A DNA stretch of 9,667 nucleotides from JBGTKH01 sp041744735 (GTDB taxonomy: Bacteria; Planctomycetota; Planctomycetia; Pirellulales; Pirellulaceae). The notes below the pieces were generated by a model. It ran no database searches. It was not told the DNA's origin and saw only the letters and a program-made list of their open reading frames with translations. The stretch spans positions 1 to 9,667 of the forward strand of contig JBGTKH010000678.1 in NCBI GenBank assembly GCA_041744735.1, in the 5' to 3' direction. Positions 1 through 5,775 of this stretch are shown piece by piece. The translations under genes and the position numbers were made by a program. Position 1 is the stretch's first letter. Each line of letters starts with the position of its first letter.

Positions 1-31
1 CAAAGCATCACGAGCGGCAGCGCCGGTATGA
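1..31 (+). pseudogene. 3' tail of a DnaE-C-terminus-like gene (copy 1, partial)
   Basis: Only the last codons are in the window. Read in the frame that ends at TGA 29-31 they give KASRAAAPV-stop. This lines up with the ends of the two downstream copies, GASRAAAPA-stop at 4023 and at 5065. The bases after the stop also match: CCTTGTCC recurs at the same distance in all three copies. It may be the intact resident gene or another fragment, because everything upstream lies outside the window. Confidence 0.55.
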
Positions 32-33
32 CG

Positions 34-270
34 CACCTCCTTGTCCGTCCAGACCTGGCCGGCAGAGCTGTCAAAGGCGGCCTGTACTACGGCGCAAGTG
101 ACGAGCATGGTTACGAGTCGGTCGAGAAACAGATGCACATCCACGATTGGTATCCCACCATTCTGCATCTGTTCGATCACGAAAAACAAACCTACCGCCA
201 CACCAACCGCGAGACGTGGCTGAGAGAGGTCAGTGGAACGGTCGCCGAGGAAGTGCTTCCGTTAACGGTA
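34..270 (+). pseudogene. DUF1501 family protein, C-terminal remnant
   Basis: The frame that is open from position 1 encodes a stretch typical of the C-terminus of planctomycete DUF1501 (sulfatase-like fold) proteins: AVKGGLYYGASDEHGY, then an HIHDWYPTILHL block, a DHEKQTYRH block and a VSGTVAEEVL end. In intact members this follows several hundred residues that are absent here. The segment begins right behind the stop of the preceding gene tail, so no proper start exists. A few residues look deleted between HLF and DHEK, where the family usually has a longer HLLGLDHE. After about position 270 the frame runs on without family resemblance to a stop at 346-348. I read it as a decayed gene end. 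The first third recurs at 4044-4127. Confidence 0.6.
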
Positions 271-539
271 GCGTGGTCGTCCACGTCCGCCGTACTCCGT
301 TCGATTGTCGTGCGCGGCTGGATCACCCCATCCACCGCGCTGTACTAACGTTGATTCGTCGCGGCACAGTGATGTCGAGCGTAACCATTGAACGTGAGCC
401 GCAGAAGGGATACCGCGTGAAAATTCAGTGAGTATCATTCATGCTGGATATGGCTTAGTCGCATCCGACACTGCTGCGGTCGCTAAAGTCGCAGGCCTCG
501 TGCCTTTTTTATGGTCATCTCGCCCTTAGCCTCCCGACC
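271..539. other. Gene-free stretch before the methyltransferase
   Basis: I see no convincing gene here. A short open stretch at 372-431 is too small and unlike anything I recognise. Positions 493-510 can form a short hairpin (AGGC, five-base loop, GCCT) running into six T residues. It could be a weak intrinsic terminator isolating the methyltransferase unit from the upstream debris. Confidence 0.3.
493..510 (+). terminator. Weak hairpin plus T-run
   Basis: AGGC (493-496) pairs with GCCT (502-505) around a five-base loop, and a T-run follows to 510. The four-base GC-rich stem is short for an intrinsic terminator, so this is only a possible site. Its position, 30 bases before the methyltransferase start, is suitable for ending read-through from upstream. 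Confidence 0.25.
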
Positions 540-1415
540 ATGCCGAAAAAGAAGTCTCCACCCAAGCCACTCGTCTGGTCACAAGCAATGGAAGATTTGT
601 TTCAGAAGCACGTGATCTTGCCGGTGTGGAATCACCCCAAATCGGATTACGACCAGAAATTTGGATACCCGGATGCGTTGATCTTGAACGAGGTGCTGGA
701 TAGCGGCCTTGCGGACTTCGCTGTTGGTTGTTCGTCTAAAACCTATGGCGAACTTACCGCGAAGCAACGCTGCCAGCTCTACGGATTCTTCAACATGAAG
801 GGCCACTTTTTCACAGCGCTGTCGAATTTCAGCTCCGCAAAATCGAAACTTCAACGTTGCCTTGACGATGACCACCCAACCGTACTCCTAGACTTTGGCT
901 GTGGCCCCGCCACGGCTGGCCTCGCGTTCTGCGAGTTGTTCCCGGATGCGCCATTGAGGTACTACGGTGTTGATCGCTCGCAAGCAATGTTGGACATGGG
1001 CAAAGAACTCCTCACTGCCGCGAGGGAGTTCTCGTTCTTTGAAGAGCCATCCCGGTCCAAGTGGTCAGACAATTTCGAAGCCGTGCGCCTTCCAGAGCAC
1101 AGAGAGTTTAACCTTGTTGCGAATTTCTCGTATTTCTTCGCGAGCCGCCAACTGTCACAGAAACACATCAGGAAACTGGCGGGGCTAGTTCGCTCACTCG
1201 CGGAACGCGACAATACTCACAGGGTGTTGCTGTCGTACACGAACACGACGAACCCGGCGGGCACGAAAAACTACAAATCATTCATCAGCGAACTCGAAGG
1301 CGACGAAGACGAATTTGGTTCGGAACCGGAAACGCGAACGATCGAGTTTCGAAAGAAACGAAACGGAAACGCAAAATCGATAACCTTTTCCCGAGAAGTG
1401 CTCGTGCTAAAGTAG
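540..1415 (+). CDS. Class I SAM-dependent methyltransferase, substrate unknown
   Basis: The 291-residue protein carries a clear Rossmann-type methyltransferase motif I, LLDFGCGPATAG (about residues 116-127), after a roughly 115-residue N-terminal region. The acidic end of beta 2 follows in YYGVDRSQAM (D145), and NLVANFSYFF (191-200) sits where motif IV would lie. The Asp/Asn-Pro-Pro-Tyr signature of N6-adenine or N4-cytosine DNA methyltransferases is absent, so a DNA-modification role is not supported. The lysine- and proline-rich start (MPKKKSPPKP) and basic tail suggest possible nucleic-acid contact. The ATG at 540 has no obvious Shine-Dalgarno sequence; the next internal ATG (588) is no better. 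Its stop lies five bases before the AlkB-like gene, so the two are almost surely co-transcribed. The substrate may be the same RNA or nucleic acid, but that is an inference. Confidence 0.75.
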   Translation: MPKKKSPPKPLVWSQAMEDLFQKHVILPVWNHPKSDYDQKFGYPDALILNEVLDSGLADFAVGCSSKTYGELTAKQRCQLYGFFNMKGHFFTALSNFSSAKSKLQRCLDDDHPTVLLDFGCGPATAGLAFCELFPDAPLRYYGVDRSQAMLDMGKELLTAAREFSFFEEPSRSKWSDNFEAVRLPEHREFNLVANFSYFFASRQLSQKHIRKLAGLVRSLAERDNTHRVLLSYTNTTNPAGTKNYKSFISELEGDEDEFGSEPETRTIEFRKKRNGNAKSITFSREVLVLK

Positions 1416-1420
1416 GTATC

Positions 1421-2041
1421 ATGGAGAGCCAACTGCGACTATTCGGCACCGATGAAGATTTCGGAGCGGTCGCTCAATGCCTGCTCGGAATCCCCGGTCT
1501 GGCCTATTATTCGGGTTTCTTAAATTCGACTGAGCAACTGAGGATTTTGAACCAGATTGATGCGTTGCCCTGGCAAGACGACCTGAAGCGACGTGTGCAG
1601 CACTACGGATACAAGTATGACTACCGGGCGAGACGCGTTGATCATTCGATGTTTGTTGGAGAGTTGCCGGACTTTTTGGTTCAGGTTGGCAACAAGCTCG
1701 TGTTAAACGGGATCTTGTACGAATTGCCCGACCAGGTGATCGTGAACGAGTATTTGCCGGGGCAAGGCATCACTCCTCACGTAGATTGCGAACCTTGCTT
1801 CAAAGACACCATCGTTACGATCAGTCTTGGTTCAGTCTATGCGATGGAATTCTATTCCACGAGAACGGATGACGTTTTCTCGTTCGACCTCGAACTCGGA
1901 AGTGCGTTGGTGCTCTCTGGCGACGCCCGGTTTCATTGGAAGCATGGAATCAAAGCACGCAAAAACGACAACGACCGTCGAAGAGGCCGTCGAGTTTCGC
2001 TGACGTATCGCAATGTGATTGTTCAGCAACGCGGTGAATGA
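1421..2041 (+). CDS. alkB: AlkB-type 2-oxoglutarate/Fe(II)-dependent dioxygenase
   Basis: The 206-residue protein has the full AlkB core. The NEYLPGQGITPHVD segment supplies the Asn and Tyr that contact 2-oxoglutarate (N109, Y111) and the iron ligands H120 and D122. The third iron ligand is H175 in FHWKHGI. The paired arginines R191 and R197 in RRVSLTYR match the six-residue spacing of the two arginines in E. coli AlkB. The family oxidatively removes alkyl groups from DNA or RNA bases, and some members hydroxylate modified tRNA bases. Its length is close to that of E. coli AlkB (216). It starts five bases after the methyltransferase stop. In animal ALKBH8 an AlkB domain and a methyltransferase domain are fused in one tRNA-modifying enzyme, so an RNA-modification role is worth considering beside DNA repair. 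Confidence 0.92.
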   Translation: MESQLRLFGTDEDFGAVAQCLLGIPGLAYYSGFLNSTEQLRILNQIDALPWQDDLKRRVQHYGYKYDYRARRVDHSMFVGELPDFLVQVGNKLVLNGILYELPDQVIVNEYLPGQGITPHVDCEPCFKDTIVTISLGSVYAMEFYSTRTDDVFSFDLELGSALVLSGDARFHWKHGIKARKNDNDRRRGRRVSLTYRNVIVQQRGE

Positions 2042-2092
2042 TGAGCAATGCGGGCGGTGAGGCACTGTGAGGTAGACTCCAAGAACTGGACT

Positions 2093-2136
2093 AGCGGCGA
2101 GCGGCCTTGGTTGACCACTCTCGAGCACTCGCCGCT
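2093..2136. repeat. 9-bp perfect inverted repeat
   Basis: AGCGGCGAG at 2093-2101 is the exact reverse complement of CTCGCCGCT at 2128-2136, with a 26-base loop. It lies 50 bases after the AlkB stop and could form a hairpin in the transcript end. No T-run follows, so I do not call it an intrinsic terminator. Confidence 0.35.
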
Positions 2137-2262
2137 CACGCGACGATCTCGAGACTGGGTGCTCCCGACAACTGGTTGCCGGCGTGTGTTGGTCGTAGAA
2201 TAGATGCACGCGAATCGTTCATTGACGTTGCGGTCTCCGTGCGTGAAACTGGGAGTTAAACG

Positions 2263-2556
2263 ATGAAGGCGACATTGGATCAAGGCGGCCGAGTCGAGTT
2301 GCCCGCGGTCGTTCAAGTGGAGCTGGGGGTGAAGCCGGGGGATGAATTGAGCTTCGAGCAGCTTGAAGGCGATTGGGTCATTCGGCCGGTTGCCAAAGCT
2401 GACGACTCGAATGATGCGGACGCGGCCGACGACGAGCTGAACTGGCCTGAGTTGGAGTACGAATCTCTGTCACCAAGACGCGTTGGCAAGGCGTCCGTGA
2501 AATTCGAGTACCGTGGACCTCTGAAACCGATGCCAATCGAGTTGGATGAGTCATGA
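2263..2556 (+). CDS. SpoVT/AbrB (MazE-like) DNA-binding domain protein
   Basis: The first 45 or so residues have the swapped-hairpin AbrB pattern: MKATLDQGGRVELPAVVQ, then LGVKPGDELSFEQLEG and DWVIRPV. After this come an acidic stretch (DDSNDADAADDE, about 47-58) and a tail of about 35 residues, which in such proteins usually contacts a partner. A good Shine-Dalgarno sequence, GGGAG at 2251-2255, supports the ATG. The stop codon shares bases with the ATG of the next reading frame (ATGA at 2553-2556), the arrangement typical of an antitoxin followed by its partner. That partner is cut short here, so this is probably an orphan regulator or antitoxin. The family call is firm; the antitoxin role is inferred. 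Confidence 0.85.
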   Translation: MKATLDQGGRVELPAVVQVELGVKPGDELSFEQLEGDWVIRPVAKADDSNDADAADDELNWPELEYESLSPRRVGKASVKFEYRGPLKPMPIELDES

Positions 2557-2684
2557 CCGCATTTTGGTTCTCGATCAACGAACCGACGCTGCATCAAGGC
2601 GATTTGCTGCCGGATTGTTTGATTCCGGAATTCACCGAAACGTTCGGAGACGTCATGCAGCACGCCTACGCCAGCGATTTCTGA
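2553..2684 (+). pseudogene. 5' remnant of the AbrB partner gene, truncated
   Basis: An ATG overlaps the AbrB stop by four bases (ATGA) and opens a 43-codon frame beginning MTAFWFSINEPTLHQGDLLP, followed by DCLIPEFTETFGDV. The start reads like a genuine protein N-terminus, with a QGDLL..C.IP pattern that I recall from N-termini of uncharacterised proteins following AbrB-domain genes; that memory is not verified. After about position 2655 the frame enters the 3' end of the oppositely oriented Rpn-like gene and stops at 2682-2684. The shared Rpn sequence begins at 2671 (compare 8961), so the duplication or insertion edge lies just upstream and removed the rest of this gene. The remnant is probably inactive. 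Confidence 0.5.
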
Positions 2685-3559
2685 AACGCCGCGAGGTCTT
2701 GGCAGGCGGCGGCTTGCCGCGTCATTTGTGTCAAGTCGTCTTTGTCCTGTACCGACCGAATACGGCTTTCCAACTCGGCGGGAACTTCGCCAAAACGGGT
2801 CCTCAAAACTTCGATGATTGCTTCGTGGAGAGTTTTCGATTCCGCTTCCGCAATTCTCTCCGCGAATAGTTCGTCAAACAGTTCGTCGATTAATGGCGAT
2901 TCGATCATGATCTTCTTACCTCCGAAAATGGCGAACAGGCCAGGGTCATTATAACGCAGACGAGCCAATACCTGAACGACGGCCAGTAGATTTTCCCTTT
3001 CTCCGGTCGGCGCTTGCTGGTCGATGGCGTCGCGGCAACGTTGGGCGAGCGCCAGCGGCGGTTCCGCTGACTCCGCTAACATCACCCACGGAATCAGTCC
3101 AACGTCGCCGGTTTTCAACAGTTCCTCGGCCGGAACTTTCCACAATTCTACCACGCGCCACTTGATGCTGACGCTTGTCAAACCGCGGCGGCTGTGAAGG
3201 CGACGGCCGCTGGAGACACGCTGCTTGCCCTTGGGAGCCAACACCAGCACGATCACTTCGGGCAACACGCCGCGGTCGAGATAGATCAGCATCGCGTCGC
3301 GCGTCAACTGCTCTTTGGTGCGCCGATCGGCATACGTGGACACTTCCAACAGAAAATTGTCGTACTCCGTTTCGCCGTGCGAGCGGGCCTGTAACAATCC
3401 GTCCGGCAATTGCCGCGGCTGAACAACCTCGGCCTGCGCCGGCCTCCAATCGTCGATGTCGTGGATTTGGGCCAGCCGCAGGATCGAATCGCCGTGGTGC
3501 TGAATCAGCCACTTGCTGCTGCGGTCGTACGGATGTCTTTCCGTGCTGGATTGGCTCAT
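2666..3559 (-). CDS. Rpn/PD-(D/E)XK nuclease family protein (copy 1)
   Basis: A 297-residue protein. The start ATG (3557-3559) has GGAGG eight bases upstream, which favours it over the ATG at 3592. The N-terminus YDRSSKWLIQHHGDSILRL, followed by D53 (LPDGLL) and E72 in FLLEVSTYADRR, matches the Rpn/transposase-like PD-(D/E)XK fold (COG5464-like). The usual Lys of the catalytic motif appears to be Ser (E-V-S), as relatives also vary there, so nuclease activity is doubtful. The C-terminal part is helical and charged (AEAESKTLHEAIIEVLRTRF), ending in AAFQKSLA. Characterised Rpn proteins promote RecA-independent recombination; these planctomycete forms are uncharacterised. A second copy at 8956-9667 is closely similar and in the same orientation. 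The gene interrupts the AbrB partner gene. Confidence 0.7.
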   Translation of the reverse strand: MSQSSTERHPYDRSSKWLIQHHGDSILRLAQIHDIDDWRPAQAEVVQPRQLPDGLLQARSHGETEYDNFLLEVSTYADRRTKEQLTRDAMLIYLDRGVLPEVIVLVLAPKGKQRVSSGRRLHSRRGLTSVSIKWRVVELWKVPAEELLKTGDVGLIPWVMLAESAEPPLALAQRCRDAIDQQAPTGERENLLAVVQVLARLRYNDPGLFAIFGGKKIMIESPLIDELFDELFAERIAEAESKTLHEAIIEVLRTRFGEVPAELESRIRSVQDKDDLTQMTRQAAACQDLAAFQKSLA

Positions 3560-3582
3560 CGAGTTGCCTCCAGGCGCGTTGT

Positions 3583-3592
3583 GTGACGTCAC
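3583..3592. promoter_or_regulatory. Perfect palindrome upstream of the Rpn-like gene
   Basis: GTGACGTCAC is a ten-base perfect palindrome, 24 bases upstream of the chosen Rpn-like ATG on the minus strand. It sits where an operator could lie in the leader or promoter. A palindrome this short can arise by chance, and no second copy is visible in the window, since the matching region of the other Rpn-like gene lies beyond the window edge. Confidence 0.2.
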
Positions 3593-3687
3593 TCAACTCC
3601 GAAGCTACTCTACCTGAACCGGACGCATCCAGAAATCCAAGGCTGTACGTCGTATGTTGCCGTATTGAACGGTTTTGAGAAATAGCC

Positions 3688-4023
3688 TTGGAACAAGCGT
3701 TCGGTCTGTCGACTAATTTGCCTGCTGCGCGCATCGACCAGCCCACGCACGGCAACGACGCCCTGCAGCGCGTCTACGAAATCGTCCGCGGCTATCCGGG
3801 CGACCGAGACTTGGAACTGATCCTCTGCCTGGACGATGGCAGCCGCGTATTCCTGAAATCGCATCGCGTGCGAGTCGACGTCACCGCCGAAATGCGCACC
3901 CGCCTAGAAGACCTGCTAGGCCGCGGCCACCTCCACGTAATCACCGCCCCGCCCGCCCCATCGAAAGCCCCAACAAACGGCGGCCGCCGCAGCGGCGCGT
4001 CGCGCGCGGCGGCACCCGCATAA
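3688..4023 (+). pseudogene. DnaE C-terminal-domain-like fragment (copy 2)
   Basis: An open frame from a TTG at 3688 encodes about 111 residues. The body, ARIDQPTHGNDALQRVYEIV then GYPGDRDLELILCLDDGSRV and LEDLLGRGHLHVIT, has the layout I associate with the extreme C-terminal domain of bacterial replicative polymerase DnaE: a pooled HxxL helix, PGD..LEL, a DGSRV strand pair and an LLG.G end. The proline- and alanine-rich tail (APPAPSKAPTNGG, ASRAAAPA) is low complexity. A functional DnaE exceeds 1000 residues, so this can only be a duplicated gene end or a small stand-alone paralogue. About 70 residues are repeated at 4853-5065 with five differences, and the last codons recur at 1-31. The DnaE assignment is by recall of the family pattern and needs a search. 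Confidence 0.5.
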
Positions 4024-4127
4024 CATACATCCTTGTCCGTCCAAAACCGGCCGGCAGAGCTGTCAATGGCGGCCTGTCCTACGGCCCAATCGACGAGCAT
4101 GGTTGCGAGGCGATCGCGAACAAGATG
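4024..4127 (+). repeat. Second copy of the 3' flank with a DUF1501 fragment
   Basis: The bases behind the copy-2 stop match those behind the copy-1 stop (32-135). They share CCTTGTCCGTCC, GGCCGGCAGAGCTGTCAA and GACGAGCATGGTT. The matching DUF1501 frame still reads AGRAVNGGLSYGPIDEHG, then NKM. The likeness stops abruptly at about 4127, where copy 1 goes on into HIHDWYPTILHL and this copy runs into the mazEF upstream region. The flank therefore moved or was duplicated together with the gene tail. Confidence 0.75.
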
Positions 4128-4160
4128 CCACGCGATGCTTGCGAAATCGAAATGCCTTAA

Positions 4161-4179
4161 GTATCTTCATTGTAGATAC
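4161..4179. promoter_or_regulatory. Putative MazE operator upstream of mazEF
   Basis: GTATCT (4161-4166) and AGATAC (4174-4179) form a perfect six-base inverted repeat with a seven-base spacer, 22 bases before the mazE ATG. MazE/AbrB-type antitoxins commonly repress their own operon by binding palindromic sites overlapping the promoter. The local AT-rich patch in an otherwise GC-rich region fits a promoter. No experimental or comparative support is available from the window itself. Confidence 0.4.
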
Positions 4180-4201
4180 ATCGTTACTAGGAGCTTGGCC
4201 G

Positions 4202-4444
4202 ATGGCAACAGTACAAATGTGGGGAAACAGTCTGGCGATACGCATTCCGACGGCGCTGGCCGGACAGTTGCACGTGACGGACGGCTCCGCGGTTGATTTG
4301 GAATTACGCGACGGGGAACTTGTCATCCGTCCGGTCGATCGACGCACGTTGCGGCTCGCAGACCTGCTGAAAGATTGCAAGCCTTCCCAGTTGCATGGCG
4401 AGACGGACTTTGGGGCAGACGTTGGACGCGAGGTCGTCGAGTGA
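4202..4444 (+). CDS. mazE: MazE-family antitoxin (AbrB domain)
   Basis: An 80-residue protein beginning MATVQMWGNSLAIRIPTALA, the classic MazE start with the W-GNS-A-RIP pattern of the swapped-hairpin DNA-binding fold. LELRDGELVIRPV (about 38-50) completes the domain. The rest (RTLRLADLLKDC to the end) is the flexible acidic tail that in MazE binds and blocks the toxin. AGGAG at 4189-4193 is well placed for this ATG; the longer frame upstream to 4103 lacks such a site and has no family resemblance. The stop overlaps the toxin start by four bases (GTGA), consistent with coupled translation. Expected role: neutralise the downstream MazF and autorepress the operon. Confidence 0.92.
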   Translation: MATVQMWGNSLAIRIPTALAGQLHVTDGSAVDLELRDGELVIRPVDRRTLRLADLLKDCKPSQLHGETDFGADVGREVVE

Positions 4445-4794
4445 AACGTAAGTCGTACATTCTCGAACGCGGCGATTTGGTCTGGATCACGTTGCATCCG
4501 GCCGCAGGCCATGAACAGGCAGGGCGACGTCCGGCGCTGGTGCTGAGTCCGAAAAGCTACAATCGGAAAACCGGTCTCTGCGTTCTCTGCCCGGCGACTC
4601 GCCAGAAAAAGGGATACGCCTTTGAAGTGGAAGTCACGAATCCGGACGGGACGATCAGTGTCGTGCTGTCGGATCACCTGCGCAGCGTTGATTGGCGTGC
4701 GCGGAAGATTGAATTGATTCATCGCGTTTCGGTCTCCGTTCTGGCGGAGGTGGTGGCACGGGTCGAGGCCTTGATTGTTAATCCGGATGTGTGA
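4441..4794 (+). CDS. mazF: MazF-family endoribonuclease toxin
   Basis: A 117-residue protein starting at GTG 4441, inside the antitoxin stop codon. It matches E. coli MazF/ChpB along its length: GDLVWITLHPAAGHEQAGRR, PALVLSPKSYNRKTGLCVLC, KKGYAFEVEV and VLSDHLRSVDWRAR. E25 and R30 in EQAGRR correspond to E. coli MazF E24 and R29, and T53 to the conserved Thr before KGY. All expected active-site residues appear intact, so the toxin is probably functional. Family members cleave single-stranded mRNA at short sequences; the recognition sequence cannot be predicted here. Together with mazE it forms a complete type II module, inserted between two DnaE-like gene tails. Confidence 0.95.
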   Translation: MKRKSYILERGDLVWITLHPAAGHEQAGRRPALVLSPKSYNRKTGLCVLCPATRQKKGYAFEVEVTNPDGTISVVLSDHLRSVDWRARKIELIHRVSVSVLAEVVARVEALIVNPDV

Positions 4795-4852
4795 GTTTGC
4801 CGGCCACGGCAATTCTTTCGCTTGCGCTTCGGGCTTCAATTTTGCGGCGGCT

Positions 4853-5065
4853 TTCGAGTTGATCCTACGCCTGGACGACGGCAGCCGCGTGTTCCTGAAA
4901 TCGCATCGGCTGCGCGTAGACGTCTCCGCCGAAATGCGCACCCGCCTAGAAGACCTGCTCGGCCGCGGCCACCTACACGTAATCACCGCCCCGCCCGCCC
5001 CATCGAAATCCCCAACAAACGGCGGCCGCCGTAGCGGCGCGTCGCGGGCGGCGGCGCCGGCGTAA
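4853..5065 (+). pseudogene. DnaE C-terminal-domain-like fragment (copy 3)
   Basis: From position 4853 the frame reads FELILRLDDGSRVFLKSH and continues to ASRAAAPA-stop. Over 70 residues it differs from copy 2 (3814-4023) at only five positions. It lacks the first 40 or so residues present in copy 2 and has no start of its own; the frame runs back into the end of mazF. It is therefore a gene-end fragment, not a gene. The near identity implies a recent duplication or selection on the protein sequence. The post-stop flank keeps only ATCCTTGTCCGCCCA before diverging. Confidence 0.7.
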
Positions 5066-5300
5066 CGGAAATCCTTGTCCGCCCAGCGACCGCAATTAAC
5101 TGGCGGCTTGAAGTGGCATCGGCAGTGCGTCGCAATTCACAGTGTTCTTTGGAACGCTTGGCAACGGTCCATCGTGTCGGTGTGTCGGACCGAGGAGCAA
5201 GAAAAGGGCGTGCGAGTGCAGATGTGACCGAGCCTAAAGCCGTGTTTCCATCGAGAGGAACATGGCCGCAGCATAATAGTGCCGTTCTCCGGCTAGTTAG
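5066..5300. other. Gene-free stretch downstream of the peptide array
   Basis: I found no supported gene on either strand. The first 18 or so bases are the short shared flank of the DnaE-like tail. A small hairpin (GCCG, five-base loop, CGGC; 5283-5295) lies just past the last precursor stop on the minus strand but has no T-run. I checked the minus strand here for a sixth precursor motif (DPTSDE or LPLLAKLA) and did not see one. Confidence 0.4.
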
Positions 5301-5495
5301 TTAGCGGTCGGTCGCCTCGTCCGACGTAGGGTCAACCGTTGCTCTGGTACTGGTTGACCTTGTTGACCAATTCGCGATTATTGCGCCATTGAAGAGACGA
5401 CTGGTTTCGCTGCGATGATCGTACACCACGTCGACCGGCACTACCGGCGGTTCGTGGCGAGCAAGCTTGGCGAGGAGCGGGAGCGAAGATAGCAT
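5301..5495 (-). CDS. Candidate graspetide precursor peptide A1 (last of five)
   Basis: A 64-residue peptide, the last in transcription order. Block 1 is LPLLAKLA (residues 5-12), block 2 is YDHRSET (about 25-31), and block 3 is VDPTSDEATDR at the very C-terminus. Between blocks 2 and 3 lies a Ser/Thr-rich stretch (SRLFNGAIIANWSTRSTSTR) unlike its neighbours. From the Y of block 2 to the D of block 3 is 30 residues, as in A2 and A3. The ATG (5493-5495) is the only start before upstream in-frame stops; no Shine-Dalgarno sequence is evident, and the gap to the preceding gene is 35 bases. Thr/Ser hydroxyls and Asp/Glu carboxylates of block 3 are the obvious candidates for ester ring formation by the linked ATP-grasp ligase. 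Coding status is strong; the graspetide role is inferred. Confidence 0.72.
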   Translation of the reverse strand: MLSSLPLLAKLARHEPPVVPVDVVYDHRSETSRLFNGAIIANWSTRSTSTRATVDPTSDEATDR

Positions 5496-5530
5496 GGAGC
5501 GAGCCGTTGTCTGCGATTATCAACTGTCGT

Positions 5531-5764
5531 TTACCGGTCGGACATCTCATCCGACGTTGGATCGACCCGGGTGGCGGTCAGGAGCGATCCGGTTAGTTCG
5601 ATTATGCCGACTTGACAAGTTGGCGAGCGGTTAGTTTCCGTTCGGTGGTCGTACATTACAATTGGGCCATGCTCCTTTAACTCGAAGAGTGCAAACTTGG
5701 CAAGGAGGGGCAGCGTAGACGACATGTTCCCAATCGGCAAAGTGGCATCGGTGTTGGCTTGCAT
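5531..5764 (-). CDS. Candidate graspetide precursor peptide A2
   Basis: A 77-residue peptide from ATG 5762-5764, preceded by GAGAGGGA about seven bases upstream, a good ribosome-binding site that overlaps the stop region of the gene before it (11-base gap). The blocks are LPLLAKFA (about 18-25), YDHRTET (about 38-44) and VDPTSDEMSDR at the C-terminus. The 30-residue spacing from block 2 to block 3 equals that of A1 and A3. An internal ATG at MSSTLPLL aligns with the A1 start, so a shorter product is possible. The segment between blocks (NRSPTCQVGIIELTGSLLTA) contains a single Cys and differs from the other copies. The penultimate Thr of block 3 is Ser, which keeps the hydroxyl. Confidence 0.74.
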   Translation of the reverse strand: MQANTDATLPIGNMSSTLPLLAKFALFELKEHGPIVMYDHRTETNRSPTCQVGIIELTGSLLTATRVDPTSDEMSDR

Positions 5765-5775
5765 CAATTTCCCTC

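Noticed and set aside
540..2041. Restriction-modification or phage-defence role for the methyltransferase
   Set aside because: No endonuclease gene lies beside it and no (D/N)PP(Y/F) DNA-methyltransferase motif is visible.
2949..3755. Minus-strand frame of 268 codons overlapping the Rpn-like gene
   Set aside because: It is the shifted frame of the Rpn-like coding sequence; its composition is Arg/Ala/Ser-rich with no motif, while the other frame shows clear family resemblance and a good ribosome-binding site.
4795..4852. Possible short dispersed planctomycete intergenic repeat between mazF and the third gene tail
   Set aside because: The reverse-strand reading AKLKPEAQAK looked familiar, but only one copy is visible in the window, so nothing in the sequence supports a repeat call.
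4063..4986. Minus-strand open frame of 307 codons across mazEF
   Set aside because: It lies opposite the well-supported mazE and mazF genes and the DnaE-like repeat, and its protein is arginine- and serine-rich without any domain, typical of an antisense shadow in GC-rich DNA.
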